From: an uncultured Gammaproteobacteria bacterium
Lineage (GTDB): Bacteria; Pseudomonadota; Gammaproteobacteria; Steroidobacterales; UBA11654
Length of the DNA stretch: 64,000 bases
Direction: 5' to 3'
NCBI GenBank assembly: GCA_902634075.1
Contig: CACPJA010000001.1
Coordinates: forward strand, 1-64,000
Part shown: one piece after another, positions 18,590-27,670 of the stretch
How positions within the stretch are numbered: position 1 is the first letter of the stretch
Layout of the letters: each line of letters starts with the position of its first letter
Notes under the pieces: model-generated
Told to the model about the DNA's origin: nothing
Database searches by the model: none
Seen by the model: only the letters and a program-made list of their open reading frames with translations
Program-made: the position numbers and the translations under genes

Positions 18590-19039
18590 ATGGCTCAAAT
18601 TTGGCATCCAAGCAATTTAAATAGACTTGACAAAGTAAACAAGGTCCATGAGAAAACCCTAATGGAAGCACTTGAAATCGAAATTACCGATATTGGCGAT
18701 GATTATGTTCAAGGCACAATGCCAGTAAATGAAAAAACAAAACAACCCTACGGACTTCTTCATGGTGGTGCTTCAATGGGTTTAGCAGAAACCTTAGCAA
18801 GCACTGGAGCTGGCCTTTGTATTGATAATGAGAAATATAAAATTGTAGGGCAAGAAATAAATGCAAACCATCTCAGATCTGCTACTGAAGGTAAAGTCAC
18901 AGGAATAGCTAAACCAATTTTTATAGGCTCTCGTACGCAAGTCTGGGAAGTCAAAATTTATAAATCAGAAACTGCCTTTAGTGACAAAAATTTATGCTGC
19001 ATTGCAAGAATGACTGCACTCAGAATTGATAGGAGCTAG
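18590..19039 (+). CDS. Hotdog-fold acyl-CoA thioesterase, MenI/YdiI-like
   Basis: Single hotdog domain, 149 residues from ATG 18590, which follows AGGAGTATTAGAGAA. The closest pattern I recognise is E. coli YdiI (MenI) and YbdB: IGDDYVQGTMPVNEKTKQP, YGLLHGGASMGLAETLAS with the catalytic Glu, and VGQEINANHLRSATEG. YdiI hydrolyses 1,4-dihydroxy-2-naphthoyl-CoA, but the family is promiscuous and no menaquinone gene is in view, so a general acyl-CoA thioesterase is equally possible. The stop codon overlaps the ribosome site of the next gene. Confidence 0.85.
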   Translation: MAQIWHPSNLNRLDKVNKVHEKTLMEALEIEITDIGDDYVQGTMPVNEKTKQPYGLLHGGASMGLAETLASTGAGLCIDNEKYKIVGQEINANHLRSATEGKVTGIAKPIFIGSRTQVWEVKIYKSETAFSDKNLCCIARMTALRIDRS

Positions 19040-19041
19040 CA

Positions 19042-19800
19042 ATACTTCTTTTTGTTTTATTATTCTTTATCACTGCCATTTTATATGCTGCTGTTGGTTT
19101 TGGCGGGGGCTCTACCTATAATGCTCTCCTTGTAATTGGTGATACAGATTATTGGTTAATACCCATCATTGCTCTAATCTGTAATCTTATTGTGGTCACA
19201 GGGAACACTATTCAATACCAGCGAAAAGAATTAATTCCATGGACTTTTGCAATACCTATTATATCAGTCTCAATACCTGCAGCTTTTTTTGCTGGAACTC
19301 TAACTATTAGTGAGCCTCTCTTTGCCATGATTCTTGGAATTAGTCTATTGTTTTCTGGGTTGGCAATGATGGTTAGGCATTCGGAAGTCAATGAGCCAAA
19401 AGAATGGATCCTTTCGAGGTCGGGTATTTTAATGAATGTAATAATTGGAGTTAATTTGGGTCTGATTGCGGGTTTTGTTGGTATTGGTGGAGGGATATTG
19501 TTTGCTCCACTGCTCCATCTTCAAAAATGTTTGCCATCTAGACAAATTGCTGCCTTTGCAAGTGTATTTATATTTTTTAATTCAATAGCTGGTCTTAGTG
19601 GACAGCTAACCAAACAAACATCGATCATTAATACAATGCTTCTGACAGATTATATTTGGCTCTTCTTAGCTGTTTTGCTTGGAGGTCAAATAGGAAGTCG
19701 CCTAGGCTCACAATTACTCCCTGGAATACTCATTCGCCGATTAACTGGGGTGCTGGTAATATATGTTGGTATAAGGATGTTATTAATTTTTTCCAACTAG
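19042..19800 (+). CDS. TauE/SafE-family permease with probable ATA start
   Basis: A sulfite-exporter (TSUP) type membrane protein. The frame is open from 19033 and the residues before the first canonical start (GTG 19192) are clearly part of the protein: a hydrophobic helix LLFVLLFFITAILYAAVG and the family motif GFGGGSTYNALL. No ATG, GTG or TTG occurs in this stretch. ATA 19042 stands six bases after a perfect AGGAG and gives 252 residues, the usual family length. A second repeat motif FVGIGGGILFAPLL lies past the middle, as expected for two-fold TSUP proteins. The transported anion is unknown. moaD follows 6 bp later. Confidence 0.78.
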   Translation: MLLFVLLFFITAILYAAVGFGGGSTYNALLVIGDTDYWLIPIIALICNLIVVTGNTIQYQRKELIPWTFAIPIISVSIPAAFFAGTLTISEPLFAMILGISLLFSGLAMMVRHSEVNEPKEWILSRSGILMNVIIGVNLGLIAGFVGIGGGILFAPLLHLQKCLPSRQIAAFASVFIFFNSIAGLSGQLTKQTSIINTMLLTDYIWLFLAVLLGGQIGSRLGSQLLPGILIRRLTGVLVIYVGIRMLLIFSN

Positions 19801-19806
19801 GGTTTT

Positions 19807-20058
19807 ATGCATCAAACAATTGAAATTACAGTTCACTACTTTGCTAAATTGAGAGACCTGACAAATAAGGAAAAAGAATCTGTCGAAATAGCAATTGAGA
19901 GTACGCCTAAAGATATCTATAAACAATTGAATGAAATATATGGATTGCCTGATAATCCTAATTTAAAAATAGCCATTAATGATAGTTTTGCATCTTGGGA
20001 ATCTGAACTACAAGACAAAGACAAATTAGTTTTTATCCCACCGGTTACAGGTGGGTAG
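19807..20058 (+). CDS. moaD: Molybdopterin synthase small subunit
   Basis: A ubiquitin-fold sulfur carrier of 83 residues. It ends in FIPPVTGG; the terminal Gly-Gly is adenylated and thiolated, then donates sulfur to precursor Z in complex with MoaE. The start VHYFAKLRDLTNKEKES is typical of MoaD. The stop codon is 2 bp before the moaE start, giving balanced translation of the two subunits. No other molybdenum-cofactor gene is near. Confidence 0.92.
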   Translation: MHQTIEITVHYFAKLRDLTNKEKESVEIAIESTPKDIYKQLNEIYGLPDNPNLKIAINDSFASWESELQDKDKLVFIPPVTGG

Positions 20059-20060
20059 AC

Positions 20061-20474
20061 ATGTTTCTTATCACAGAAGAGATAATTCTCCCCAATAATA
20101 TCGAGTTAAAATTTCCTTCAAGTAAAGTTGGGGCTAAGTCAATATTTGAAGGTATTGTGAGAGACAATAATTTAGGAAAATCTGTAAAAAAGCTTGAGTA
20201 CCAATGTTATGAAGAACTCGCAATCAAAGAAGGTTCTATGATCCTAAAAGAAGCTGTACAAAAATACAAAATAGATGATGCTTTTTGCATCCACCGAACT
20301 GGCAAATTGGAGATAGGTGAAACCGCGGTCTTCGTTAGAGTTTTTGCTGCTCATCGTGATGATTCTTTCCAAGCTTGTCGCTATATTATCGACGAAGTTA
20401 AAAAAAGAGTTCCTATTTGGAAAAAAGAAATTTATGAATCTGGCGAGAGTGATTGGCTAAAAGGCGCTGGGTGA
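20061..20474 (+). CDS. moaE: Molybdopterin synthase large subunit
   Basis: The catalytic subunit of molybdopterin synthase, 137 residues (family about 150). Diagnostic segments are FEGIVRDNN, LEYQCYEELAIKEG, HRTGKLEIGETAVFVRVFAAHR and the C-terminal active-site stretch KKRVPIWKKEIYESGESDW, in which the lysines bind the pterin substrate and the MoaD tail. It directly follows moaD and converges on a Dsb-like gene with a 5 bp gap. Confidence 0.93.
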   Translation: MFLITEEIILPNNIELKFPSSKVGAKSIFEGIVRDNNLGKSVKKLEYQCYEELAIKEGSMILKEAVQKYKIDDAFCIHRTGKLEIGETAVFVRVFAAHRDDSFQACRYIIDEVKKRVPIWKKEIYESGESDWLKGAG

Positions 20475-20479
20475 CAGAC

Positions 20480-21124
20480 CTAACGAGATAAAAACTCTCT
20501 TTCGGCCAATTCCTTTGATACTGCCAACATGTCTTCGAAAGTTTTTGTAGCCGGTCCATTAGCCGTGTATTTTCCATTGATCACCATCGTCGGTGTAGAT
20601 CTAATTCTATACTTACTTGTCAATCTTTGAGCTCGATTAACCTTGCTTTCCACTGTAAAAGATCGAAAGCGACTAAGAAATTGCTGTTTTGTAATACCTT
20701 GTTTTGCAAACACTTCATAGATTTCATTTTCATCCATCAATGATTTCCTATCCAAATGCATCGCCTTAAAAATCTCTCTGTGCATAACATCTAAATTCCC
20801 TAGCGACTCTGCTGTGTAGAAGATTCTTGCGTGCATTTTGTAATTATCATTAAATACAACCGGCATTTTCTTGAAATCTATATAGTCGGCTTTACTTTTC
20901 TCGAATTGATCTAAGTAAGTTTCAAAATTAAAGCAGTGGTTACAAGAATAAGCAAATATCTCCAAAACCTCTATCTTCTCTTCTGCAATGGATAAATTTT
21001 CTGCTATAGATAAGGTCCTATAGTGCTTATTATTTTCAAACCGCCAATGATTATCTGCTACAAGAATAGTAGCTACAAACAAAAAACATATGGATAAAAC
21101 AGGGGTTATGAGTTTTTTAGTCAT
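20480..21124 (-). CDS. DsbA-like thiol:disulfide interchange protein
   Basis: A periplasmic thioredoxin-fold protein. ATG 21124 gives a signal peptide (MTKKLITPVLSICFLFVATILVA), then about 190 residues. The active site is AYSCNHCFNFE (C61 and C64), and the cis-Pro loop is RIRSTPTMVINGKY. The thioredoxin fold is interrupted by a helical insertion, as in DsbA. The dipeptide between the cysteines is Asn-His, against Pro-His in E. coli DsbA. The gene begins 1 bp after the cytochrome c4 stop, so it may help cytochrome maturation or general folding; a DsbB partner is not visible. Confidence 0.85.
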   Translation of the reverse strand: MTKKLITPVLSICFLFVATILVADNHWRFENNKHYRTLSIAENLSIAEEKIEVLEIFAYSCNHCFNFETYLDQFEKSKADYIDFKKMPVVFNDNYKMHARIFYTAESLGNLDVMHREIFKAMHLDRKSLMDENEIYEVFAKQGITKQQFLSRFRSFTVESKVNRAQRLTSKYRIRSTPTMVINGKYTANGPATKTFEDMLAVSKELAEREFLSR

Positions 21125-21125
21125 A

Positions 21126-21749
21126 TTATTTTGATCCAAGAGCTTGAATATATTCTGCAACTGAGTCCATTTCTTCTGAGGTCATTCTTGAAGCTAGGGT
21201 TTGCATCATATCATTAATCCCAGGTTTTCGATTTCCGTTTGTATATTCAATCAATGCGTTTTTGGTGTAAGCTGCGTGCTGACCTGCGATTGAAGGATAA
21301 CCAGCGCCCGGGTTTCCTTTTCCTCTAGGGCCATGACATGCTATACATGCAGCCACTCCAGATGAATTACCTCCTCGATATAATGCCTCTCCTTTTTTAG
21401 CTAAATCATAATCATACGAGAGTTTTTTTGGAGTCTGAACTTGATAGTAAGCAGCTAGATCCATCATATCCTGCTCAGATAATGTCATTACTAAAGGATA
21501 CATGACTGCATTTTTTCTGCTTTCATTCTTATAAGCCTTGAGCGTGTTTACAAAATACTTTTCATGCTGGCCTGCAAGACTAGGCCATTCTGGATTAATG
21601 CTATTTCCATCTTGACCATGGCATGCGGAACAAAGCATCGATTTTGACTTGCCGTCTTCAATATTTCCTTTCGCAAGCGTTGGCTGGAGAAAAAATAATC
21701 CGTTGACCACAAAACAGATGATCATGAAGCCTAAATTTTTTCCTTTCAC
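21126..21749 (-). CDS. Dihaem cytochrome c4
   Basis: A periplasmic electron carrier of 207 residues with a signal peptide (MKGKNLGFMIICFVVNGLFFLQPTLA) and two class I cytochrome c domains. The haem sites are CSACHGQDG (C40, C43, H44) and CIACHGPRGKG in the second half. Each domain has the conserved YPSIAGQHAAY/WPSLAGQHEKY block and a downstream Met ligand region. Cytochromes c4 feed terminal oxidases. In many gammaproteobacteria c4 is divergent from engB and beside a Dsb gene, exactly as seen here. Confidence 0.9.
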   Translation of the reverse strand: MKGKNLGFMIICFVVNGLFFLQPTLAKGNIEDGKSKSMLCSACHGQDGNSINPEWPSLAGQHEKYFVNTLKAYKNESRKNAVMYPLVMTLSEQDMMDLAAYYQVQTPKKLSYDYDLAKKGEALYRGGNSSGVAACIACHGPRGKGNPGAGYPSIAGQHAAYTKNALIEYTNGNRKPGINDMMQTLASRMTSEEMDSVAEYIQALGSK

Positions 21750-21866
21750 AATAACTTCCTCATGTTTATTGTCATTCCACTTATATGACAGAATTCGCTA
21801 TTATCACCTTTATAAGTTTTTAATTAAAGTATGAATTATAAATTAACAAATTAATCGGGCAATTAT

Positions 21867-22454
21867 ATGGTGTTTGAAAACATAAATTTTGAAAAAAGCA
21901 TTTCTGAGCTAAATCAGTCCCCTGAGGATATTGGTTCAGAGGTAGCTTTTGTTGGAAGATCAAACGCTGGTAAGTCGACTGCAATAAACTCGATAACCAA
22001 TAGGAACAGCCTCGCGAAAACAAGTAAAACTCCTGGCAGAACCCAATTAATTAATTTCTTTAAAATCAATGATAATAGTCGATTCGTTGACCTTCCAGGT
22101 TATGGCTTTGCTAAAGCCTCAAAAGAAAAACAAAAATCATGGAATAGGCTGGTGACTGACTACATAAAATACAGACAAAGCTTAAAAGGAGTTGTATTAA
22201 TTATCGATATAAGAAGAGGTTTTGGTGAAATGGATTTAATGTTTTTAGATTTCTACCTACCGTTAAACAAACAGCTGCATATTCTATTAACCAAAGCAGA
22301 TAAATTGAGCAAACAAAAACAATCTTTGATATTAAATGAAGCGATAGGTAATTATGGCTCAATAGCAACTATACAGCTATTTTCAGGGACAAAAAAAATA
22401 GGTATAAGTGAGGCTCAAGATCAAGTCACCAAGTTACTAGAAAACACTAAGTAA
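21867..22454 (+). CDS. engB: Ribosome biogenesis GTPase EngB
   Basis: An essential GTPase of the TrmE-Era-EngA-YihA-Septin group that acts in late 50S assembly. The 195 residues contain G1 GRSNAGKST, G2 TPGRTQ, G3 DLPGYGFA and G4 TKADKLS; the length is the family norm. The short start MVFENINFEKSISELNQSP is typical. It is divergent from cytochrome c4 (117 bp), the arrangement found in many proteobacteria. Its 3' end overlaps the opposite-strand nucleotidyltransferase by 8 bp. Confidence 0.95.
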   Translation: MVFENINFEKSISELNQSPEDIGSEVAFVGRSNAGKSTAINSITNRNSLAKTSKTPGRTQLINFFKINDNSRFVDLPGYGFAKASKEKQKSWNRLVTDYIKYRQSLKGVVLIIDIRRGFGEMDLMFLDFYLPLNKQLHILLTKADKLSKQKQSLILNEAIGNYGSIATIQLFSGTKKIGISEAQDQVTKLLENTK

Positions 22455-22839
22455 GTTCTCCTTCTTCTCGCATCTTTTTTCTAATCTTGGTTGCGCTTAT
22501 TGACTCAATCTCTTCTTCAAATACTTCCTCTTCAAAGGTATATCCGACGCCTCTCCCATAGGAGATATTTACTATATTTGGAACCAACATAATTTCATAA
22601 TGCACTCCCCTTTCAAAACCATCTGTGAGAAGCTTTTCTTCAATATTCTCGCAAACGCTTTCCCATTGAAAAGGATTGTCCTCTTGTCCCTGGCCACCTG
22701 AAGCGCCTTGAACATCTCTGACTTGAATTACTACTTGTCCTGTTTTGAGAATACACTTCTTGAATAAAGATTGGTGGCCATCGTGCCAAGGTTGCCATCT
22801 ACCCAGCATCTGAACAGTTGGCTTCTTCCAATCAAACAC
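22447..22839 (-). CDS. Small HIGH-type nucleotidyltransferase
   Basis: A 130-residue cytidylyl/adenylyltransferase-fold protein. The nucleotide-binding motif is GRWQPWHDGHQSLF (HxGH type, with DGH), and the family's second motif is SISATKIRKKM near the C-terminus (ISxTxIR). Between them lies an unusual Gly-rich loop, GASGGQGQEDNPFQWE. It overlaps the start region of the upstream kinase-like gene by 8 bp, so the two form a translationally coupled pair. The substrate is unknown; CTP or ATP transfer onto a small phosphate ester is the general family reaction. Confidence 0.72.
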   Translation of the reverse strand: MFDWKKPTVQMLGRWQPWHDGHQSLFKKCILKTGQVVIQVRDVQGASGGQGQEDNPFQWESVCENIEEKLLTDGFERGVHYEIMLVPNIVNISYGRGVGYTFEEEVFEEEIESISATKIRKKMREEGELT

Positions 22840-23242
22840 TTTTTAATATTTCCTCAGCAACATCTTTATGATTATGGTCATTCCATTTCTTGATGTGAAA
22901 ATCTATTTTTGAAGGAGCTTCAAAAAGCTTGTTCGTATCTTCAAATCGACCTTCATCAATTGTGTCCATCCAAATCACTATATCAGGCTCAAAGTTTTCT
23001 CTTGTTTCTTTAGTTGGACAGACAAAATCACAAACAACAAATCTCCCGTGTGATTTTTCGAAATCAGCAAATGTTCTCATTCTCATCGACTGTCTAAGTC
23101 TTCCTTCAATAGAAAAGTCCCAATCATTTGCCATCTCTCTAAGTTTATCTGCGTTATACCATGCAGCATTCAAAAGAGGCACTAATCTTTCTGTAAGATA
23201 GGTCTTCCCGCTGCCCGGTAATCCCATAACTAATATTTTCAA
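22832..23242 (-). CDS. P-loop kinase, adenylylsulfate kinase-like
   Basis: A 136-residue small-molecule kinase with Walker A GLPGSGKTYL at residues 7-16. It has the size and topology of a reduced APS kinase (CysC about 200 aa), with WYNADKLREMAND where CysC binds the substrate and FVVCDFVCPTKETREN after it, plus IVIWMDTIDEGRFEDTN. No sulfate-assimilation genes are nearby, so true APS kinase activity is doubtful. It is paired by an 8 bp overlap with the nucleotidyltransferase; they may act in sequence on one metabolite. Confidence 0.7.
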   Translation of the reverse strand: MKILVMGLPGSGKTYLTERLVPLLNAAWYNADKLREMANDWDFSIEGRLRQSMRMRTFADFEKSHGRFVVCDFVCPTKETRENFEPDIVIWMDTIDEGRFEDTNKLFEAPSKIDFHIKKWNDHNHKDVAEEILKSV

Positions 23243-23318
23243 ACTAAGCTCCTGCTTCTATGTTGAGAGGAAAATCTAGCTAAAGTAGATAGAAACATCA
23301 ATAATTAGTTCCATAAAT

Positions 23319-26003
23319 TTAGTGTGCTTGCTCCCAATTATCGCCTACGCCAATATCTACTTTAAGATTTATATCTAATCTCGCTACATTTGACATAATG
23401 TCTTCAGTTAATTCTGTTGTTTCAGAGACATCATCATTTAAAACCTCTAAAACGAGCTCATCGTGAACTTGCATAATGATTCTTGCTTGCAATGATTTGC
23501 CAATAATTTCCTTATGTAATTTAACCATAGCTTTCTTAATAAGATCAGCTGCAGTGCCCTGCATGGGAGCATTGATTGCGCTTCTTTCAGCATACTGCCG
23601 CCTTTGATAGTTACTTGAATCAATATCTGGTAAATACAGCCTTCTGCCAAATACAGTCTTCACAAAACCTTTTTCTCTCGCTTGTGCCTTTGTTTCTTCC
23701 ATGTATTTCTTTACCCCAGGATAACGGGCAAAATAAAGATCAATATACTCTTGAGCTTCGTGCCTAGTAATATTTAATTGTTTCGATAATCCAAAGGCAG
23801 ACATCCCGTAAATTAATCCAAAATTAATAGCTTTGGCTGATCTTCTTTGGTCATTACTAACCTCGTCTATACTGATAGAGAAAATCTCTGCAGCAGTAGC
23901 GCTATGGATATCTAATTCTTTCTGAAATGAGGCGAGAAGACCCTTATCTTTAGAAATATGGGCCATTATTCTTAGTTCAACCTGTGAATAATCTGCTGCA
24001 AGAAGCTGGGATCCAGGAGATGCAATGAATGCCTCTCTTATTCTCCTTCCTACTTTTGTCCTTATTGGAATATTTTGTAAGTTTGGGTCTGAAGATGATA
24101 ACCGACCTGTTGCTGTTACCGCTTGGTGATAAGAAGTGTGAACTCTTCCTGTCGATTCATTAATCATCTTCGGCAACTTATCAGTATAAGTTGTTTTGAG
24201 TTTAGAAATTGTTCTGAAATCTAAAATATCTCTAACAATAGGAAAATCAGCTGCAAGCTCTTGCAGCACACTTTCTGATGTTGATGGCTGTCCCTTGGGT
24301 GTTTTTCTCAAAACAGGCAAACCAAGTTTTGCAAAAAGTATTTCTTGTAATTGTTTTGGGGAACTGAGATTAAATTCCTCTTCAGCAGCAAGGAAAACAT
24401 TTTTTTCTATGTCTTCTAAAGTTTGGTTAAATTCTATGCTTTGCTTATCCAGCAGTTTAGGATCAATCAGTACTCCTGTTCTCTCAATATCGCCTAATAC
24501 TTCAATCAAAGACTGCTCTATGTTTAAATACAGATCCATTAATTCACTTTGATCCTTAACTAAGGGGGATAACTTTTCATAGAGCTGAAAGCTTATATCC
24601 GCATCTTCTGCAGCGTAATAACTTGCCTCTTCAACTGTAACCTCATTAAAGGGTATTTGTTTAGCGCCCTTCCCAGCAACATCCTCGTAACTGGTTGGAC
24701 TGATGTTTAAATATCTTTTTGAAACCGCCTCTAAATTATGCCGAGTTGCAGTGCTGTTATAAACATAAGAGAGCACCATAGTGTCAAATATTTGTCCTCG
24801 AAGACTTATACTGTATGTTGCAAAAATGTGCCGATCATACTTTAAATTATGGCCTACTTTTATAGAATCATTATCTTCAAGCCATGGCTGTAGCTTGCCA
24901 AGAACATACTCCCTATCCAGTTGTTTTGGTGCATCTTCGTAATTATGCATTAAGGGAATATAAAAACCTTGATTGGCTTTTGTAGAGATAGATATTCCAA
25001 CCAGTGCTGCATCAATATAATTTAAACTTGTGGTCTCGGTATCTATAGCAACTACATCTGAATTAAGAATCACTTCAATCAAATCATCAAGCTGAGATTT
25101 TGTCATAACGGTCTCATAGTTAACCTCTCTTTTCGTTGCCTCTTCATTCGGAGTAATTTGAAATTGCTTAATTAAACCGTGCAGACCCAAATCATGAAAT
25201 TGTTGATACAGAGAATGGTCATTGGTTTCTGAGATCACCAGCTCTGATAAAGATTCTTCTAATTCAACTTGGCAGTCTATGGTGACAAGTTGCTGATATA
25301 GATCCAATCGATCCAATGAAGCCCTAAGATTTTCACCAACCTTTCCAGAAATCTGCTCAGCATGATCGATAATCCCTTGCAAATCTCCATACTCTGATAA
25401 CCACTTTATAGCCGTTTTTGGCCCCACTTTTTCTACGCCGGGAATATTATCAGAAGCGTCTCCAGCTAAAGTTAAATAGTCAACAATTAACTCTGGACCG
25501 ATGCCAAACTTTTCTTTGACTTCATTTGGTCCCAATCTCGCCTCTTTCATGCTATCAATCATACAAATATTATCGCTGACTAGCTGCGCCATATCTTTGT
25601 CCCCTGTAGCAATGAGAACGCTTATTTGCTTTTTTTCTGCTGCTATCGCTAAAGTTCCTATGATGTCGTCAGCTTCGACTCCTGCTTGAGCTATAAGAGG
25701 AAGCCCAAGATCCTTAATTGCCTTATGGAGAGGCTCTATTTGGCTTATTAGATCCTCAGGTGTAGTTTGTCGATTTGCCTTGTACTCAGGAAAGAGTTGA
25801 TGTCTGAATGTTTTCTCTGGTCTATCAAAAATCACAGCTAAATAATCAGGCTGCTCTTCTTTAATGAGCTTCTGAAGCATTGTAAGAACACCATATATAG
25901 CGCCTGTTGGTTGTCCGCTTGGTGAGGTTAGGTCTGGTAAAGCATGATAGGCTCGATATAGATAGGATGAGCCATCGACCAGTAATAATTTTTCTTCACT
26001 CAT
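23319..26003 (-). CDS. polA: DNA polymerase I
   Basis: Replication and repair polymerase with all three domains, 894 residues. Domain 1 (1-290) is the 5'-3' nuclease (LLVDGSSYLYRAYHALP, ADDIIGTLA, DKDMAQLV, GDASDNIPGV). Domain 2 (about 300-490) is a 3'-5' exonuclease that looks active (AIDTETTSL, GHNLKYDRHIF, YAAEDADI). Domain 3 is the polymerase (DPNLQNIPIRT, ADYSQVELRIMAH, RRSAKAINFGLIYGMSAFGL, IMQVHDELVLEV). The ATG overlaps the stop of the short lptM gene by 3 bases (ATGAGTGA), so the two are coupled. Confidence 0.97.
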   Translation of the reverse strand: MSEEKLLLVDGSSYLYRAYHALPDLTSPSGQPTGAIYGVLTMLQKLIKEEQPDYLAVIFDRPEKTFRHQLFPEYKANRQTTPEDLISQIEPLHKAIKDLGLPLIAQAGVEADDIIGTLAIAAEKKQISVLIATGDKDMAQLVSDNICMIDSMKEARLGPNEVKEKFGIGPELIVDYLTLAGDASDNIPGVEKVGPKTAIKWLSEYGDLQGIIDHAEQISGKVGENLRASLDRLDLYQQLVTIDCQVELEESLSELVISETNDHSLYQQFHDLGLHGLIKQFQITPNEEATKREVNYETVMTKSQLDDLIEVILNSDVVAIDTETTSLNYIDAALVGISISTKANQGFYIPLMHNYEDAPKQLDREYVLGKLQPWLEDNDSIKVGHNLKYDRHIFATYSISLRGQIFDTMVLSYVYNSTATRHNLEAVSKRYLNISPTSYEDVAGKGAKQIPFNEVTVEEASYYAAEDADISFQLYEKLSPLVKDQSELMDLYLNIEQSLIEVLGDIERTGVLIDPKLLDKQSIEFNQTLEDIEKNVFLAAEEEFNLSSPKQLQEILFAKLGLPVLRKTPKGQPSTSESVLQELAADFPIVRDILDFRTISKLKTTYTDKLPKMINESTGRVHTSYHQAVTATGRLSSSDPNLQNIPIRTKVGRRIREAFIASPGSQLLAADYSQVELRIMAHISKDKGLLASFQKELDIHSATAAEIFSISIDEVSNDQRRSAKAINFGLIYGMSAFGLSKQLNITRHEAQEYIDLYFARYPGVKKYMEETKAQAREKGFVKTVFGRRLYLPDIDSSNYQRRQYAERSAINAPMQGTAADLIKKAMVKLHKEIIGKSLQARIIMQVHDELVLEVLNDDVSETTELTEDIMSNVARLDINLKVDIGVGDNWEQAH

Positions 26004-26151
26004 TTATCTCAAATTCTAGGTTTTTCATTGGCCCCTCATATCTAGCATCAGTTTCAATCGGCAAATAAAGTTCGCCTGTTTGGCCGCAAGCCTGAATAGA
26101 GATTATTAGAACTAGCAGTAGTATCTGTAAAAAAAAATTCTTCCTTTGCAT
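25996..26151 (-). CDS. lptM: LptM/YifL-like small lipoprotein
   Basis: A 51-residue gene easily missed by length cutoffs. It reads MQRKNFFLQILLLVLIISIQ, then the lipobox ACGQTGELYLP. The Cys-Gly-x-x-Gly-x-Leu-Tyr-Leu-Pro run after the lipobox is the hallmark of the YifL/LptM family, whose E. coli member stabilises the LptDE lipopolysaccharide translocon at the outer membrane. The remaining 20 residues are acidic and short. The stop overlaps the polA start. In E. coli this gene sits near dapF/cyaY; here it heads the polA transcript. Confidence 0.82.
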   Translation of the reverse strand: MQRKNFFLQILLLVLIISIQACGQTGELYLPIETDARYEGPMKNLEFEINE

Positions 26152-26207
26152 ATTTATCAATCATACAGTCTAATTGAATTGATAGAAAGACATCTTAAAA
26201 GGAATAA

Positions 26208-27668
26208 ATGCAAGCGTTTAATTGGAAAGAATACGAAGAAATTTTAGGCTCTAGAGGCATCATTGGACTTGATCTGGAGACTACAGGAATTAATAGAAAT
26301 ATAGAATACGAGCGCCCCACTTCAGCCGCTATTTTGGAAGCAAATAACGATTTAAACAATCCAGAAATTATCATCAATGATAAATGCCGATTGCCTTATC
26401 ATGTCTTACCGGATGCAGGCGCATTAAATATTACTAATATTAACCCCATGCAACTACTGGAGGAGCCATTATCTCTCTTCGAATTAACCAATAAGATAGC
26501 GTCTTACTTAAAAGAGTATCCCGAGAAAATTATCGCCACATACAATGGGGCCTCGTATGATCTTATCATTCTTAGGCATTCTTTTTTTTCCTCTTTAATT
26601 AATCCTTATTTGTTATCAAACGCTTCAGATGACCGAATCCATATTGACCTTTATAACGTCGCTCAGGCTATTTATTGTTTTGAGCCAACTTCGATTGCCT
26701 TTCATAAAGATGTCACTGGTAAACTGATTCTAAAACAAGAATTACTTGCTATCGCTAATGGAATAGATCCAGGAGATGCGCATGCTGCCTTAGATGATGT
26801 AAAAGTTCTGTTAAAACTGGCAAAACTCTTTGAAAAGAATACCCCAAGAATTTTTTTCTCCGCTATTGCATCAGGAAATAAAAAAAGAGCAATAAATCTA
26901 ATGACAAAACAATTGTTTTTTAATTACGGCGAAGTTAAATATAAAGAAAGATTAGCCGTTAAAAGAACGCCGACATTTATTTGTGAAGACCCCAGCTACT
27001 CAAATAATCTTGTTCACTTCGACCTCGCATATGATCCTATTGATTATGTCTTTATGACCGCAGAGGAAATTGCTCCTAAAATTAATCGAAAAGGCTCGCC
27101 CTTTTTCACCATAAAGTCAAATGGAAGCCCTGTTATTTTGCCTGGTGAGTTGTCTGAAAAGAATGGTTTGTCTATAGACGAAGCCTCAAGAAGAGCTGAA
27201 ACTGTTCAAGACAACCAGGGCTTTAAAGAAAACGTTCTTATGGCTTGTGATATTAATAGTCGTAAGCGGCCTGAATGGCAAAATCCTGATTTTCCTGAAT
27301 CTCAAATATATAGTCATTTTATTGATAATAATGATCGGTTACTGAGCGACACTTTTTTGCAAACCAATAATACAGAAAAAAGGATAGAGATCATGCAACA
27401 AATCAATGATCCAAGATTAATTGATTTTGCAAAGAGAATTCTTGCGTCTGAGCACCCTAATTGTGAGCCAAAAATTATAATGAACTTTCAAGAATTTGAA
27501 GCTGAAAGACTTTTAACTGAAGATGAGGTACCTTGGAGGACATTATCAGATGCGCGGAGATCTTTAGAAGGATTGGAATCCAAGGGAAAGAAGGTCAAAC
27601 TTAACCCTGACATTCTCTCTGCCACAAAGAATTATTATAATCTAGTAGAAGAAGAGATAAGGAAGTAA
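26208..27668 (+). CDS. sbcB: Exodeoxyribonuclease I-like DEDDh exonuclease
   Basis: A 486-residue single-strand DNA exonuclease resembling E. coli ExoI (475 aa). The DEDDh residues are visible: [12 protein letters not shown] (D22, E24), the Exo II block [18 protein letters not shown], and [12 protein letters not shown] with the His and last Asp. The early pattern [14 protein letters not shown] parallels the DRPAQFAAIRTD segment of ExoI, and the C-terminal part extends as in ExoI rather than ending like a DnaQ epsilon subunit. It is more divergent than typical ExoI. It stands divergent from lptM-polA, putting two DNA-repair genes side by side. Confidence 0.75.
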   Translation: MQAFNWKEYEEILGSRGIIGLDLETTGINRNIEYERPTSAAILEANNDLNNPEIIINDKCRLPYHVLPDAGALNITNINPMQLLEEPLSLFELTNKIASYLKEYPEKIIATYNGASYDLIILRHSFFSSLINPYLLSNASDDRIHIDLYNVAQAIYCFEPTSIAFHKDVTGKLILKQELLAIANGIDPGDAHAALDDVKVLLKLAKLFEKNTPRIFFSAIASGNKKRAINLMTKQLFFNYGEVKYKERLAVKRTPTFICEDPSYSNNLVHFDLAYDPIDYVFMTAEEIAPKINRKGSPFFTIKSNGSPVILPGELSEKNGLSIDEASRRAETVQDNQGFKENVLMACDINSRKRPEWQNPDFPESQIYSHFIDNNDRLLSDTFLQTNNTEKRIEIMQQINDPRLIDFAKRILASEHPNCEPKIIMNFQEFEAERLLTEDEVPWRTLSDARRSLEGLESKGKKVKLNPDILSATKNYYNLVEEEIRK

Positions 27669-27670
27669 GC

